64,000 nucleotides of DNA from Bacillus marasmi. Its GTDB lineage: Bacteria; Bacillota; Bacilli; Bacillales; Cytobacillaceae. The position numbers were made by a program, and so were the translations under genes. Below are positions 15,720-23,243 of this stretch, piece by piece (the stretch's first letter is position 1; each line of letters opens with the position of its first letter). The stretch spans positions 1 to 64,000 of the forward strand of contig NZ_LR656182.1 in NCBI RefSeq assembly GCF_902168435.1, written 5' to 3'. The notes under the pieces were generated by a model. That model was not told where the DNA came from and did not search any database. It saw nothing but the letters and a program-made list of their open reading frames with translations.

Positions 15720-16673
15720 TTAATTCAATTTATTCTCAAATGAGCGAAGAAATTTCGCCCGGGGAAGTCGCTTTAATATTGATTGACCTTCATTTTCAAG
15801 GATTTCTAAAAAGATATCAGTGATGTACGGGTCAAATTGAGTACAGCGATTGTCGGCAATTTCCGCCTTTGCGTAACTTAAGTCAAGCGCATTCCTATAG
15901 GTGCGCTTGCTCGTCATTGCGTCAAACGAATCTGCAACACAAAGGATTCTGGCTGCCAAGGGGATTTCCTCACCCTTAAGGCCTGCTGGATAACCTTTTC
16001 CATCAAATCGCTCATGGTGGTAGCGAACCATCTCTAAAACCCCAAGCTCCGCAAACGAAGAAATGTGCATAATCATGTTATAACCAAGCTCAGGGTGCAG
16101 TTTAATCTGCTCAAACTCTTCTAGTGTTAACTTTGTTGGTTTTTTCAGAATGGTTTCGGAAATACCGATTTTCCCGATATCATGCAGCAACCCGCCGATA
16201 TAAATAGCATTGCACTCTTCCTTTGAGAATTTGAGTTTTTTGGCAATCATTAATGCATACTTGGCAACATTTTCTGAATGTTGGCCAGTATAAGTGTCCC
16301 TTGAACCGAGCGAATTCGATAGGGCGGTGACTAAATCGTTTTTTAATTTTTGAATATGCAAGAATTGTTTTGTAATGGTATAGGCAAAGAAGGTAATCGA
16401 TACATAGATTAATAAATTAACAAATAAGGCTGTTGTACTTTCGGGATTTCCTAAAATGAATATTTGTACGCTCAATCCAAGGCAGCTAGCGACCAGTACA
16501 TACCAACCAGGATAGTTCCATAGGCTAATCCCCAAGGTGACAAAGGTGAAGATATAGAGGGAGCTGTATTCAGGATTCCAATACGTAATGAGTGGTACAG
16601 CGATAATCAATATAAACAAAAGGTAACGGAGCAGCTTAAATAACTTTGGGGTAGGGGAATTGTAGTCGGCCAT
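15720..16673 (-). CDS. membrane HD-GYP domain protein, paralogue of the one at 213
   Basis: This 317-residue protein has the same architecture as the 213-1118 protein: four or five membrane segments in residues 12-110, then HD-GYP. The signatures LLHDIGKIGI, YHHERFDGKGYPAGL and CVADSFDAMTS are all intact, so c-di-GMP hydrolysis is plausible. Similarity to the paralogue runs the full length, including the membrane part. ATG 16673 has AGGTG six bases upstream; an upstream GTG (16682) is less likely. As with the paralogue, the upstream flank carries a REP-like repeat and then a copy of the structured RNA element, suggesting a duplicated segment. Confidence 0.9.
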   Translation of the reverse strand: MADYNSPTPKLFKLLRYLLFILIIAVPLITYWNPEYSSLYIFTFVTLGISLWNYPGWYVLVASCLGLSVQIFILGNPESTTALFVNLLIYVSITFFAYTITKQFLHIQKLKNDLVTALSNSLGSRDTYTGQHSENVAKYALMIAKKLKFSKEECNAIYIGGLLHDIGKIGISETILKKPTKLTLEEFEQIKLHPELGYNMIMHISSFAELGVLEMVRYHHERFDGKGYPAGLKGEEIPLAARILCVADSFDAMTSKRTYRNALDLSYAKAEIADNRCTQFDPYITDIFLEILENEGQSILKRLPRAKFLRSFENKLN

Positions 16674-16769
16674 GATGAACACCTCTGTTGTTTATATTTC
16701 AAATATTATAAACAGGATAATGTATTGAATCTATTTTTGCAGTTGAAAAAGTCTCAGTTTTCAAGAAAA

Positions 16770-16800
16770 GGTGCCTGTCACCACCCGAATTTTGTCGAAG
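16770..16800 (+). repeat. REP-like repeat, rightmost copy
   Basis: GGTGCCTGTCACCACCCGAA plus TTTTGTCGAAG. I saw no further copy of this family to the right of this point. Confidence 0.9.
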
Positions 16801-16803
16801 AAA

Positions 16804-16860
16804 TCTTCATAACTTCCACACAAGTTCCTCATAAGTTCTTCATACGAGATTAGTATTATT
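16804..16860 (+). promoter_or_regulatory. promoter with three 11-bp direct repeats (RNA copy 2)
   Basis: TTCCACACAAG (16814), TTCCTCATAAG (16825) and TTCTTCATACG (16836) are spaced exactly 11 bp apart and lie just upstream of a -10 candidate TATTAT (16854). Direct repeats with an 11-bp step are typical operators of OmpR/PhoB-type response regulators. The same arrangement stands before the copy at 19050. Confidence 0.6.
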
Positions 16861-16861
16861 A

Positions 16862-17112
16862 AGACAAGAAGAACACAGGGTTTTGAAACGCAACGCAACA
16901 CCGGCTCTTCATCACTTTTTTAACAATCATTTACTTATAGCAGGGTCGGAAAACCCTTGCCAGGAAAGTCGATACTAACAGGACCCTCGATTTTCCACCT
17001 TAGTGCTAAACGTTAACACTAAGAAGTTTTACTCGTTAAGCTTAAGTTTTAAACCTTTCTAAAATAAATCTCTCTTTTTGAAAGCTGACCATCGGGTTGG
17101 CTTATTTTTTTA
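16862..17112 (+). ncRNA. structured RNA element, copy 2 of 3
   Basis: This transcription unit of about 250 nt has its own promoter and terminator. Its parts are hairpin AGGGT-CGGAAAA-CCCT (16942-16957); a stem GGAAAGTCGA / TCGATTTTCC (16963-16996) whose loop holds GGACCCT, the complement of AGGGTC in the first hairpin; a stem CTTAGTG / CACTAAG (16999-17023); a pyrimidine run ATCTCTCTTT; and a 9-bp terminator hairpin (17082-17104) with a T-run. The third stem is CTTAGCAC / GTGTTAAG in copy 3, so base changes are compensated. There is no convincing ORF inside. It may be a trans-acting sRNA or the leader of the 17363 gene. I do not recognise a known riboswitch class. Confidence 0.65.
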
Positions 17113-17362
17113 TTCCCCAAACCCATATTAAGTCCCATATTCAAAGTCCCATATTCAAACCTAATCTAGGCGTATTTACTCAAATAAACAATAATAAAAA
17201 GTTCTTTATTGAGAACCTCTAAACATTGTTGTATAATCAAAAACGAACATTAATGTAGCACTTTGTGATTAATCGAACAAAGTAGATTAAAGCTGTGCAT
17301 CTAACTCCGTGAAGACTAGGTCAGTCAGTCTTCAGTATTACTGGCAAAGGAGTTGTAAGGTT

Positions 17363-17746
17363 TTGAAAAAACGGGTAACTGGGTTGGCAATATTGACAAT
17401 CATATTTCTTTTTACTTTAAATATGTCCGTCCAAGCAAATCTAAGTAGAACCGTTCCTATGGCAGAACATACACATACTAAAGGTTTACAACCTCAATCA
17501 AAGGAACAACATGTAAATCGAATTGCACATGCAGGTTATGAGCTCGGGAAAAGTGGAGCGGAGTATAAGCTTCCAACTAAATTTGAAAGATCAGAAAAAG
17601 TTTTCAAAACATCTTACAAAAAAGGCTATCAAGAATACAAGTTAAGAAAAGAAAGTAACTTAAAAATCGCCAACATTGGCGCCGGGTTGCTATTTTTCGT
17701 CTGGTTGTGTCGCCGATTTTATGTGGCTAGAAAAATGATAAGTTAG
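17363..17746 (+). CDS. small secreted/membrane protein, unknown
   Basis: From TTG 17363 the 127-residue product begins MKKRVTGLAILTIIFLFTLN and has a signal peptide ending near SVQA. A basic Lys/Tyr-rich middle (KVFKTSYKKGYQEYKLRK) and a C-terminal membrane helix (LLFFVWLCRRF) follow. AAAGGAG lies ten bases before this TTG. A GTG at 17309 would add 18 residues without a clear RBS. No family is recognised. It lies 250 bp downstream of RNA copy 2 and 11 bases upstream of a 49-codon ORF, probably in one operon. Confidence 0.55.
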   Translation: MKKRVTGLAILTIIFLFTLNMSVQANLSRTVPMAEHTHTKGLQPQSKEQHVNRIAHAGYELGKSGAEYKLPTKFERSEKVFKTSYKKGYQEYKLRKESNLKIANIGAGLLFFVWLCRRFYVARKMIS

Positions 17747-17757
17747 GGGTAATTGGA

Positions 17758-17907
17758 ATGGGAGTTTATCGGAAAATTTGTTACATAATTGAAGATATCA
17801 TCGTAAAACTTTTAGGGAAAAATCAACCTCAAGCAGAGCTTAGATCGAAAGTTGAACAATACCGAAGCATATCTGAAGAGCAAAACCTTCATAACTCGGT
17901 CTTTTAA
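17758..17907 (+). CDS. 49-residue hypothetical protein
   Basis: ATG 17758 follows AGGGGT at a seven-base distance and opens a 49-codon frame starting MGVYRKICYIIEDIIVKLLG. The product has an amphipathic or weakly hydrophobic N-terminal half and a charged Gln/Glu-rich C-terminal half. It follows the 17363 gene by 11 bases and may be co-expressed. No homologue is recognised. Confidence 0.5.
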   Translation: MGVYRKICYIIEDIIVKLLGKNQPQAELRSKVEQYRSISEEQNLHNSVF

Positions 17908-17975
17908 TAAAGCGCATACATAACAAACCTCAGCTAGCCAAAACCAAAAATCCTACCAACAATTCATTTAAACAT

Positions 17976-18000
17976 AAAAAAAGCTGGCCAGTGGTCAGCT
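17976..18000 (-). terminator. terminator of the small Cys protein gene
   Basis: On the minus strand AGCTGACC-ACT-GGCCAGCT is followed by a run of seven Ts. The stem resembles the terminator hairpins of the structured RNA copies, but the upstream sequence is unrelated to them. Confidence 0.75.
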
Positions 18001-18032
18001 CTCGGTCTTATGTATATTGCCACAATGGTATT

Positions 18033-18173
18033 CTAATTTTCTGTACCACTTTTGCCAATTTGTTCGTCATTCTTAATCGACCGTCTCGTCTTTCCGCATC
18101 TTACACATTTACCAGAATAATAGTCGATTTTATGTTTCTTTTGTAAAAAACATATAATTGCACCAAGCTTCAA
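18033..18173 (-). CDS. 46-residue Cys-containing small protein
   Basis: TTG 18173 follows AAGGGGGGGAG at five bases. The product starts MKLGAIICFLQKKHKIDYYS and then has GKCVRCGKTRR, a CxxC knuckle, with another Cys and a His earlier that could complete a metal site. Similar very short MKLI...CVRCGK proteins occur in phage-related DNA, but I would not assign a family. A clear terminator follows at 17976. Confidence 0.5.
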   Translation of the reverse strand: MKLGAIICFLQKKHKIDYYSGKCVRCGKTRRSIKNDEQIGKSGTEN

Positions 18174-18515
18174 GTAAGCTCCCCCCCTTTACAATCTACC
18201 TAGCTCCATTAATGTAGTTCATTCTATTTAAAGGGTAATTGTTCTAATTACCAGTTTTTTTATCAGATTAATGCCAAAATTAGTTTACTGCTAAATAATA
18301 AAGATAGCAATATAGTTTGCTAAAAATTTGGAATAATTTTAATGATAAGTTATTTTAATAAAACAATATATTTATTGGCAACGAAACAAACCTGATTCAG
18401 AAAATAAATGCCACTAAAAGGAGTTGGAATAATTTACAATTAATTCAGAAAATTGTAAAATTATTATAGGTATACGTTTTATAAGTCACTAGATTTAATT
18501 AAGGGGATAGCACAC
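18174..18515. other. AT-rich intergenic region
   Basis: These 340 bases separate two divergent genes (18033 on the minus strand, 18516 on the plus strand). They are strongly AT-rich and must hold both promoters. I see no repeat, hairpin or ORF worth naming apart from the poly-G RBS of the minus-strand gene at 18179-18188. Confidence 0.4.
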
Positions 18516-18971
18516 ATGAGATATTATGAGTTATTAGTCGCTATTTTTGAGAAAGAAATTGGACATTTAATAGAAGAAAATAGATTTCATAATGAATTTG
18601 GCGGAGTACTGACTGCGAAATTCTTATATCAAAATAGAATTTGTGTGAGCATGATGTTCGTTGAAATTAAGAAAGGTGTATGGGTCATTCACCATGATTT
18701 TTCGATGGAGGAGCCGTTCCTATTGAAAAAAGTACTATATCTCTGTGAAAGAATTGAAAGAATTGGTGATACGAAGCGGACGACCATATTGTTGTCTGAG
18801 GATTTACAAGACGTCAAGCGCCAAAACATCATTACAACTATCATCAAAGCCGGCATTCAAAACTTTTTTAACTTATTTACATTATTTGTTTCACCCGTCC
18901 TTGCTGTACAAAAAGAACGCCCAAGTGAAACTGACATCACGATTCCGATAAAAGAAACAGCGAAATCCTAA
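18516..18971 (+). CDS. hypothetical protein, 151 residues
   Basis: This soluble protein has no recognised domain. A mixed alpha/beta N-terminal part (RFHNEFGGVLTAKFLYQNRI, then KKGVWVIHHDFSMEEP) is followed by a helical middle and a moderately hydrophobic segment near 115-130. RBS AAGGGGATAG precedes ATG 18516. It is followed within 20 bases by the promoter of RNA copy 3. Confidence 0.6.
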   Translation: MRYYELLVAIFEKEIGHLIEENRFHNEFGGVLTAKFLYQNRICVSMMFVEIKKGVWVIHHDFSMEEPFLLKKVLYLCERIERIGDTKRTTILLSEDLQDVKRQNIITTIIKAGIQNFFNLFTLFVSPVLAVQKERPSETDITIPIKETAKS

Positions 18972-18989
18972 GAATGAAGCCGAAAATAA

Positions 18990-19048
18990 AAATCTTCACA
19001 ACTTCCACATAAGTTCCTCATAAGTTCTCCATACGAACTTTGTATTAT
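18990..19048 (+). promoter_or_regulatory. promoter with three 11-bp direct repeats (RNA copy 3)
   Basis: TTCCACATAAG (19003), TTCCTCATAAG (19014) and TTCTCCATACG (19025) lie exactly 11 bp apart upstream of TATTAT (19043). They are nearly identical to the set at 16814-16846, with the same distance to the -10. Confidence 0.6.
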
Positions 19049-19051
19049 TAA

Positions 19052-19267
19052 CTCAAGAAGAACAAAACAAAGTTCTTCAATCATCTAATTAACAATAATC
19101 TTAATATATCAGGGTCGGAAAACCCTGGCATTTGAAAATCGATAATAATAGGACCCTCGATTTTCGCCCTTAGCACTAATGAAGTGTTAAGCTCAGTACC
19201 ACCTTTTGCTGTAAAATCTATAAAACCTCTCTATTACATAGCTGGCCATGGGCCGGCTTATTTTTTT
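19052..19267 (+). ncRNA. structured RNA element, copy 3 of 3
   Basis: The organisation is the same as copy 2. Hairpin AGGGT / ACCCT with a CGGAAA-type loop lies at 19111-19126. Stem GAAAATCGA / TCGATTTTC (19134-19165) has GGACCCT in its loop. Stem CTTAGCAC / GTGTTAAG spans 19169-19191, and ACCTCTCTAT (19225) follows. The terminator hairpin AGCTGGCC-ATG-GGCCGGCT (19240-19259) ends in a T-run. Compared with copy 2, the third stem and the terminator stem differ by compensated pairs. It lies between convergent genes with no plus-strand gene after it, so it is most likely an independent RNA. Confidence 0.7.
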
Positions 19268-19294
19268 GTATTGATAAAAACAAAAACCATTCCT

Positions 19295-19552
19295 TTATAT
19301 TTTTCGAAACTCCACATAATCCCCAATTCGCACATCACAAACCTCAAAGCCTGCTGTAACCCAACCGGCTGCATGCGATCCATTAATCCGACTGTTTACC
19401 CACCAACAATGATACTTGTAGGCAGCTTCAGGTAAAGCATCTCCAAGGATGATTTCGATTTGTTGAAAGGACAGAAATATAGTGGGGTCTGTTTGTCTAG
19501 TTAAATATATTTGTAATGGTAGATAACAATCTGCGACTGCGCTACTGATCAT
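19295..19552 (-). CDS. DUF7662-like small protein
   Basis: This 85-residue protein has the block IEIILGDALPEAAYKYHCWW followed by VNSR...HAAGWVTAGFEVCDVRIGDYVEF. It resembles the short DUF7662 family (LPxSAxxxxxWWxN...AGWxV...VxF), whose function is unknown. RBS AGGAG lies six bases before ATG 19552. It is a single-gene unit, convergent with RNA copy 3. Confidence 0.65.
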   Translation of the reverse strand: MISSAVADCYLPLQIYLTRQTDPTIFLSFQQIEIILGDALPEAAYKYHCWWVNSRINGSHAAGWVTAGFEVCDVRIGDYVEFRKI

Positions 19553-19653
19553 CTTTTGCTCCTAACTCCTCACAAGCACGAGGATTTTTTTACTAATGGT
19601 TTTGCCGGATTTTTCAATATGTATACGTACTTTGTGAGGTTGTGGCGAACGGA

Positions 19654-20409
19654 TTAGACGGTTTGATCTTGATTAGGAGAACTTCCCTCGGATCGAGTCG
19701 CAGGGCCTGCTTTCTTTTTTCGGAAAATTAACCAAGCAACCTGACTCAAAATAATCACGAGTACTTCCATGGAAAGAATGTACCACGGATAGGGACCTAG
19801 ATAATCCAGCAGGCTGAAATGATTGGGTTTGCCGCTAAGGTACCAATAGTTGCCGCCCGTCAGAGCATTGACCAGCATAATGAACGGCATTAGGAGGTTC
19901 AAAAATAAAAATAGCTTTACTGTCGACCAAAAAGTCGGTCGGTATCCCTTTACCCAAGTGAAATAAAACGCGACCCAAACAATCATTAAATGAGTATAGA
20001 AAAAGTGAAAGTAGCGAAAATGCGGAAAATCGTAATGGAGTGAAGGGAAGAAGATGGACTGGGTGCAGCCAAGAATGGCTGTAAAAAAGACCAGCTCGTA
20101 TATATGTCTTGATTTTCGAATCAGCAAAATAACGGTTAACACGAGGCTAATGCTACAAAGTTCAAGTTGGACCGAATGACTGGCATCCCAGTTTCCATTC
20201 ACATACATCCAAACATGATAGGTTACTTCAATCAAAACCAAGCTAGAGGCAACTGCATATTCCCATGCTTTAGTGAGAGATTCCCTCAGCCTGTCTTGAA
20301 AAATAAAAATGAATAACGATACTAATATAAAGGTGAGCATGACAAATAAATGACTTGCAGAATACATTTCGAAGCGAAAAGGCTGAGAACTGCCGCCAAA
20401 CCATCCCAT
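19654..20409 (-). CDS. YwaF/TIGR02206 family membrane protein
   Basis: This 251-residue protein has about seven membrane helices. Diagnostic features of the TIGR02206 family are FSASHL-like MYSASHLFVML at the N-terminus, VQLELCSISL in helix 3, HFFYTHLMIVW, and NALTGGNYWYLSGKPNHFSL before DYLGPYPWYI. The biochemical role of the family is unknown. ATG 20409 lies six bases after AGGGGTGA; earlier in-frame GTG/ATG codons overlap that RBS. Confidence 0.85.
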   Translation of the reverse strand: MGWFGGSSQPFRFEMYSASHLFVMLTFILVSLFIFIFQDRLRESLTKAWEYAVASSLVLIEVTYHVWMYVNGNWDASHSVQLELCSISLVLTVILLIRKSRHIYELVFFTAILGCTQSIFFPSLHYDFPHFRYFHFFYTHLMIVWVAFYFTWVKGYRPTFWSTVKLFLFLNLLMPFIMLVNALTGGNYWYLSGKPNHFSLLDYLGPYPWYILSMEVLVIILSQVAWLIFRKKKAGPATRSEGSSPNQDQTV

Positions 20410-20497
20410 TATCATCACCCCTAACTCTATTTTAGCATTATGTGCTCGGCCTAGAACAAAAAAGTGAGGTCGGATTTGATTGAATTTCGCATAAAAT

Positions 20498-20526
20498 AAT
20501 CCCCATCCTTTGGGAAGATGGGGATT
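20498..20526 (-). terminator. terminator of the phage ABA-sandwich-type gene
   Basis: On the minus strand ATCCCCATC pairs with GATGGGGAT around a nine-base loop and is followed by TATTTT. It lies about 170 bases past the stop of the 20695 gene. Confidence 0.65.
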
Positions 20527-20694
20527 AGCTATAGGGTATTAGGTTATTTGGGTTGTTCCTAATTATTAAAAGTATTAATTATGACTTTAATGCTTTATAA
20601 ACTTTATTTACGACTTTTTGGTTATTGGGCTTAAGACAGTGATGATAAGCAATTTCATGTTGATAAAGAAACATCGAACGGTTCAGTCAGGTAC

Positions 20695-21018
20695 CTAGCA
20701 CATTTTTTGCCAAAGTCTAGAGCTTTGGGCAATGGACGTTTGCTCAATAAGGTTGTAAGCGGCATTTGTAATGGCCTGTGGCAGTGAATCACCAGTAGCA
20801 CGAACATCGTTAAAGCAAGCTTCAGAAACACCATTTGTTTTATATTGGAATCCATACTCTTCTAATTTTTTTACAATTAACATGGCATGATCGTGGTTCT
20901 CTTCGGGCTGAAATTCTGAATCATGAATGAATTGATTATTTTCGTAGTCATACCAGCGATCCCATCTGTTTAATTTCCAGCCAAAAATTCTTCTAGCAAT
21001 AGAATCTGTTTTGTTCAT
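20695..21018 (-). CDS. phage ABA sandwich domain-like protein
   Basis: This 107-residue protein matches the small Bacillus 'phage ABA sandwich' type. It begins MNKTDSIARRIFGWKLNRWD, then has DRWYDYE, FIHDSEFQPEEN, DHAMLIVKKLEEYGF and the closing ATGDSLPQAITNAAYNLIE. Such proteins occur in prophages and as isolated chromosomal genes; the function is unknown. ATG 21018 has AAGGGG eight bases upstream. No other phage gene is nearby. Confidence 0.75.
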   Translation of the reverse strand: MNKTDSIARRIFGWKLNRWDRWYDYENNQFIHDSEFQPEENHDHAMLIVKKLEEYGFQYKTNGVSEACFNDVRATGDSLPQAITNAAYNLIEQTSIAQSSRLWQKMC

Positions 21019-21317
21019 TTTATTTACCCCTTTGTAAAAAGTTTTATTTTCCCCATCCCATTGTTCTAACAAATCACATCACCAAAGGCTTTAATACTAT
21101 ATTCACCAAAAACGTTTATGTTGTATAACAGTTTACTAATTGTTGTTTATTATATAACACGTTCGCGAAACTGACCACAATTTTTTGAAAATTTTTTTAA
21201 AAAAATAAAAATAATTTTTCTGTGAGCAAAAATGAAGCTTTTTTAACTGTATTTTGAGAAAATTAAGTCATCCTCGTGATAAAATAATAAGAGTAGTAAC
21301 ATTGGGGAGTGAACACA

Positions 21318-22235
21318 TTGAAAACTATTACAATTGAAGATTTAGCTCAACGGTTTTCATTGAAGGTGTTAGCAGGGGAAAGTCATTTAGGCCGAAAAGT
21401 TACCAAAACTCAATCGCACAGACCTGGTTTAGAATTCATCGGTTTCTTCGACTTTTTTCCGATGGAACAAGTGCAAATTTTGGGTAAAAATGAAATTACA
21501 TATTTATACACTTTGACAAAGGAAGAACGCCGCATGCGCGTTAGCAATATCGTCAAATATCATCCACCATGCTTTATCGTTACTGACCATCAAGAGGATC
21601 GCCTTTTTTATATGAGGGAATTTTGTGAGAAGGAAGGAATTCCTTTACTTTTTACTTGTGAACCTACTTATGAATTCGCTTCCAAACTTGATGCCTATTT
21701 AGTTAAAGCGCTCGCACCAGAAATTGCGATTCATGGGGTTTGTCTCAATGTGTTTGGGATGGGGATTTTACTGCGCGGTAAATCAGGCATCGGCAAAAGT
21801 GAAACCGCTCACACGCTAATAGGACGAGGCCATCGCCTTGTCGCTGACGATATCGTTGTCTTAAAAAAGCTGAGTCCGCAAACATTACTTGGAACGCATA
21901 ACGGAACAAATCGCGAATTTCTTGCACTGCGCAGCATCGGCTTATTAAACGTCGCACGGATGTACGGACGCAAGGCCTATCAAGAGGAAACGCGTATCGC
22001 CCTCGATATCGAGCTAACCACTTGGGAAAAAAATAGCTTAAATAACGACCTTGAAGTAGAAGCAAAAATGTCGGAATACATGGGTGTTCAAATTCCCCGC
22101 ATCGAAATCCAGCTCCAGGCTGGACGTGACGTCGTTGGCTTAATCGAAGCTGCCGCCAATAATTTTTATTTAAAGCAGCAGGGCTACAGCGCAGCTGATG
22201 AATTTATGAAACGCCTTGAATCAGAAGAAAATTAA
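21318..22235 (+). CDS. hprK: HPr kinase/phosphorylase-like protein
   Basis: This protein of about 305 residues has the HprK N-terminal domain (RPGLEFIGFFDFFP, QILGKNE) and a C-terminal kinase domain with Walker A RGKSGIGKSETAH and GHRLVADDIV. HprK phosphorylates Ser46 of HPr for carbon catabolite control. The family signature around the GLGIINV block reads ALRSIGLLNVARMYG here. The gene is also not followed by lgt as in B. subtilis, so this may be a second, diverged paralogue. TTG 21318 has GGGGAG eight bases before; GTG 21309 is too close to it. A terminator follows at 22253. Confidence 0.85.
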   Translation: MKTITIEDLAQRFSLKVLAGESHLGRKVTKTQSHRPGLEFIGFFDFFPMEQVQILGKNEITYLYTLTKEERRMRVSNIVKYHPPCFIVTDHQEDRLFYMREFCEKEGIPLLFTCEPTYEFASKLDAYLVKALAPEIAIHGVCLNVFGMGILLRGKSGIGKSETAHTLIGRGHRLVADDIVVLKKLSPQTLLGTHNGTNREFLALRSIGLLNVARMYGRKAYQEETRIALDIELTTWEKNSLNNDLEVEAKMSEYMGVQIPRIEIQLQAGRDVVGLIEAAANNFYLKQQGYSAADEFMKRLESEEN

Positions 22236-22252
22236 ATTTGTGAAATATGGAA

Positions 22253-22279
22253 GGCAGCTGTCCCAGAGGGGCAGCTGCC
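22253..22279 (+). terminator. terminator-like hairpin after hprK
   Basis: GGCAGCTG / CAGCTGCC forms an 8-bp stem with an 11-base loop. The following T-run is weak (TAATTATT). Confidence 0.6.
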
Positions 22280-22313
22280 TAATTATTACGTTATTCATCA
22301 TGTCTAAACTCCT

Positions 22314-22910
22314 TTAATAGGCGGGCACTGTCTTTTTTAATTTTATTTTCGTCCGAATCGCCGACCACATGGCAACAAGCAGTCCGCCGCCACTATCGGC
22401 AATCAAATCAATCATCGTATCGCGATTGCCACCGCCTTGTAGCGTTTGATTGAAAAATTCATCAGAACTAAATTCGTATATTTCCCAAACTACCCCGCCT
22501 AATACTGCGAAGGCTATGACAAAAATAAATACAAACCAAGGGGAAATATGCTTGTCAGCTTCGCGATGGATGAGGCGTTCATACAAAGCAACCCCGGCAA
22601 AACCAAGAATCGCCCCGCTAATTAAATGCATGAATGTATCCCACCAGCCATTGCCATACCAGCCTAAAATCGAGCCCAAATATTGCGAGCCAACCAAGAA
22701 TATCAAGTAGGAAACAATTAATGGCATATTAAATTTAAGCTTTGTGAAAAAAGCCAATAAAAGTGGTATGGCACCGCAACCAACCCCACTAGCTGCAACA
22801 ACAGCCTTGAACGATTCATCCCTCATAAAATAAAAAATAGCAACCGATCCCATAAATAAAACGTATAGCAAGCAAAGTCCGATAACGAGCTTTCGATTGT
22901 GATTCATCAT
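22314..22910 (-). CDS. polytopic membrane protein, YjdF/DUF2238-like
   Basis: This 198-residue protein has about six membrane segments. The conserved polar pieces WWDTFMHLISGAILGFAG, VVWEIYEFSSDEFF and NRDTMIDLIADSGGGL (Asp/Glu/His-rich turns) resemble the DUF2238/YjdF family. The role is unknown. RBS AGGTGG lies just before two consecutive ATGs (22910 and 22907); either may be used. Confidence 0.75.
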   Translation of the reverse strand: MMNHNRKLVIGLCLLYVLFMGSVAIFYFMRDESFKAVVAASGVGCGAIPLLLAFFTKLKFNMPLIVSYLIFLVGSQYLGSILGWYGNGWWDTFMHLISGAILGFAGVALYERLIHREADKHISPWFVFIFVIAFAVLGGVVWEIYEFSSDEFFNQTLQGGGNRDTMIDLIADSGGGLLVAMWSAIRTKIKLKKTVPAY

Positions 22911-23164
22911 GTCACCACCTATTTTTATTGTCGTCATAATAACCGTATTTTTCCGCTTATCTATATTTTTATTATAAGATGTGGTGTGGCTTTCCGCTCT
23001 TATTAACTTATTATTGGTTGAAAATCGACAAACTCTCATTACTATTTTTAATAAAAGCTTGAAGGATAAGGCTTTACTTGAGTTTAATCAAACCTTTGAT
23101 TGAAACGGGTTTCCCGGGAAATTAGTCGAAATAAGTGGGAGAGTTGTAGAATTTGAAAAATAAA

Positions 23165-23213
23165 GATAGAGCCAGGCTCCACCATAATCAACGGAATGCG
23201 TCTGGCTCTATTT
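23165..23213 (-). terminator. terminator of the DUF4015 gene
   Basis: An 11-bp stem AATAGAGCCAG / CTGGCTCTATT with a long loop is followed on the minus strand by TTTATTTTTC. Confidence 0.8.
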
Positions 23214-23243
23214 AAGTTGGGTGGTGGTGCTGGATTTCCAGCT

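Noticed and set aside
1405-19267. Known c-di-GMP, c-di-AMP, T-box or preQ1 riboswitch
   Set aside because: The consensus cores of these classes (for example GEMM GCAAACC, T-box AGGGUGGNACCGCG) are not present. Proximity to HD-GYP genes alone is not evidence.
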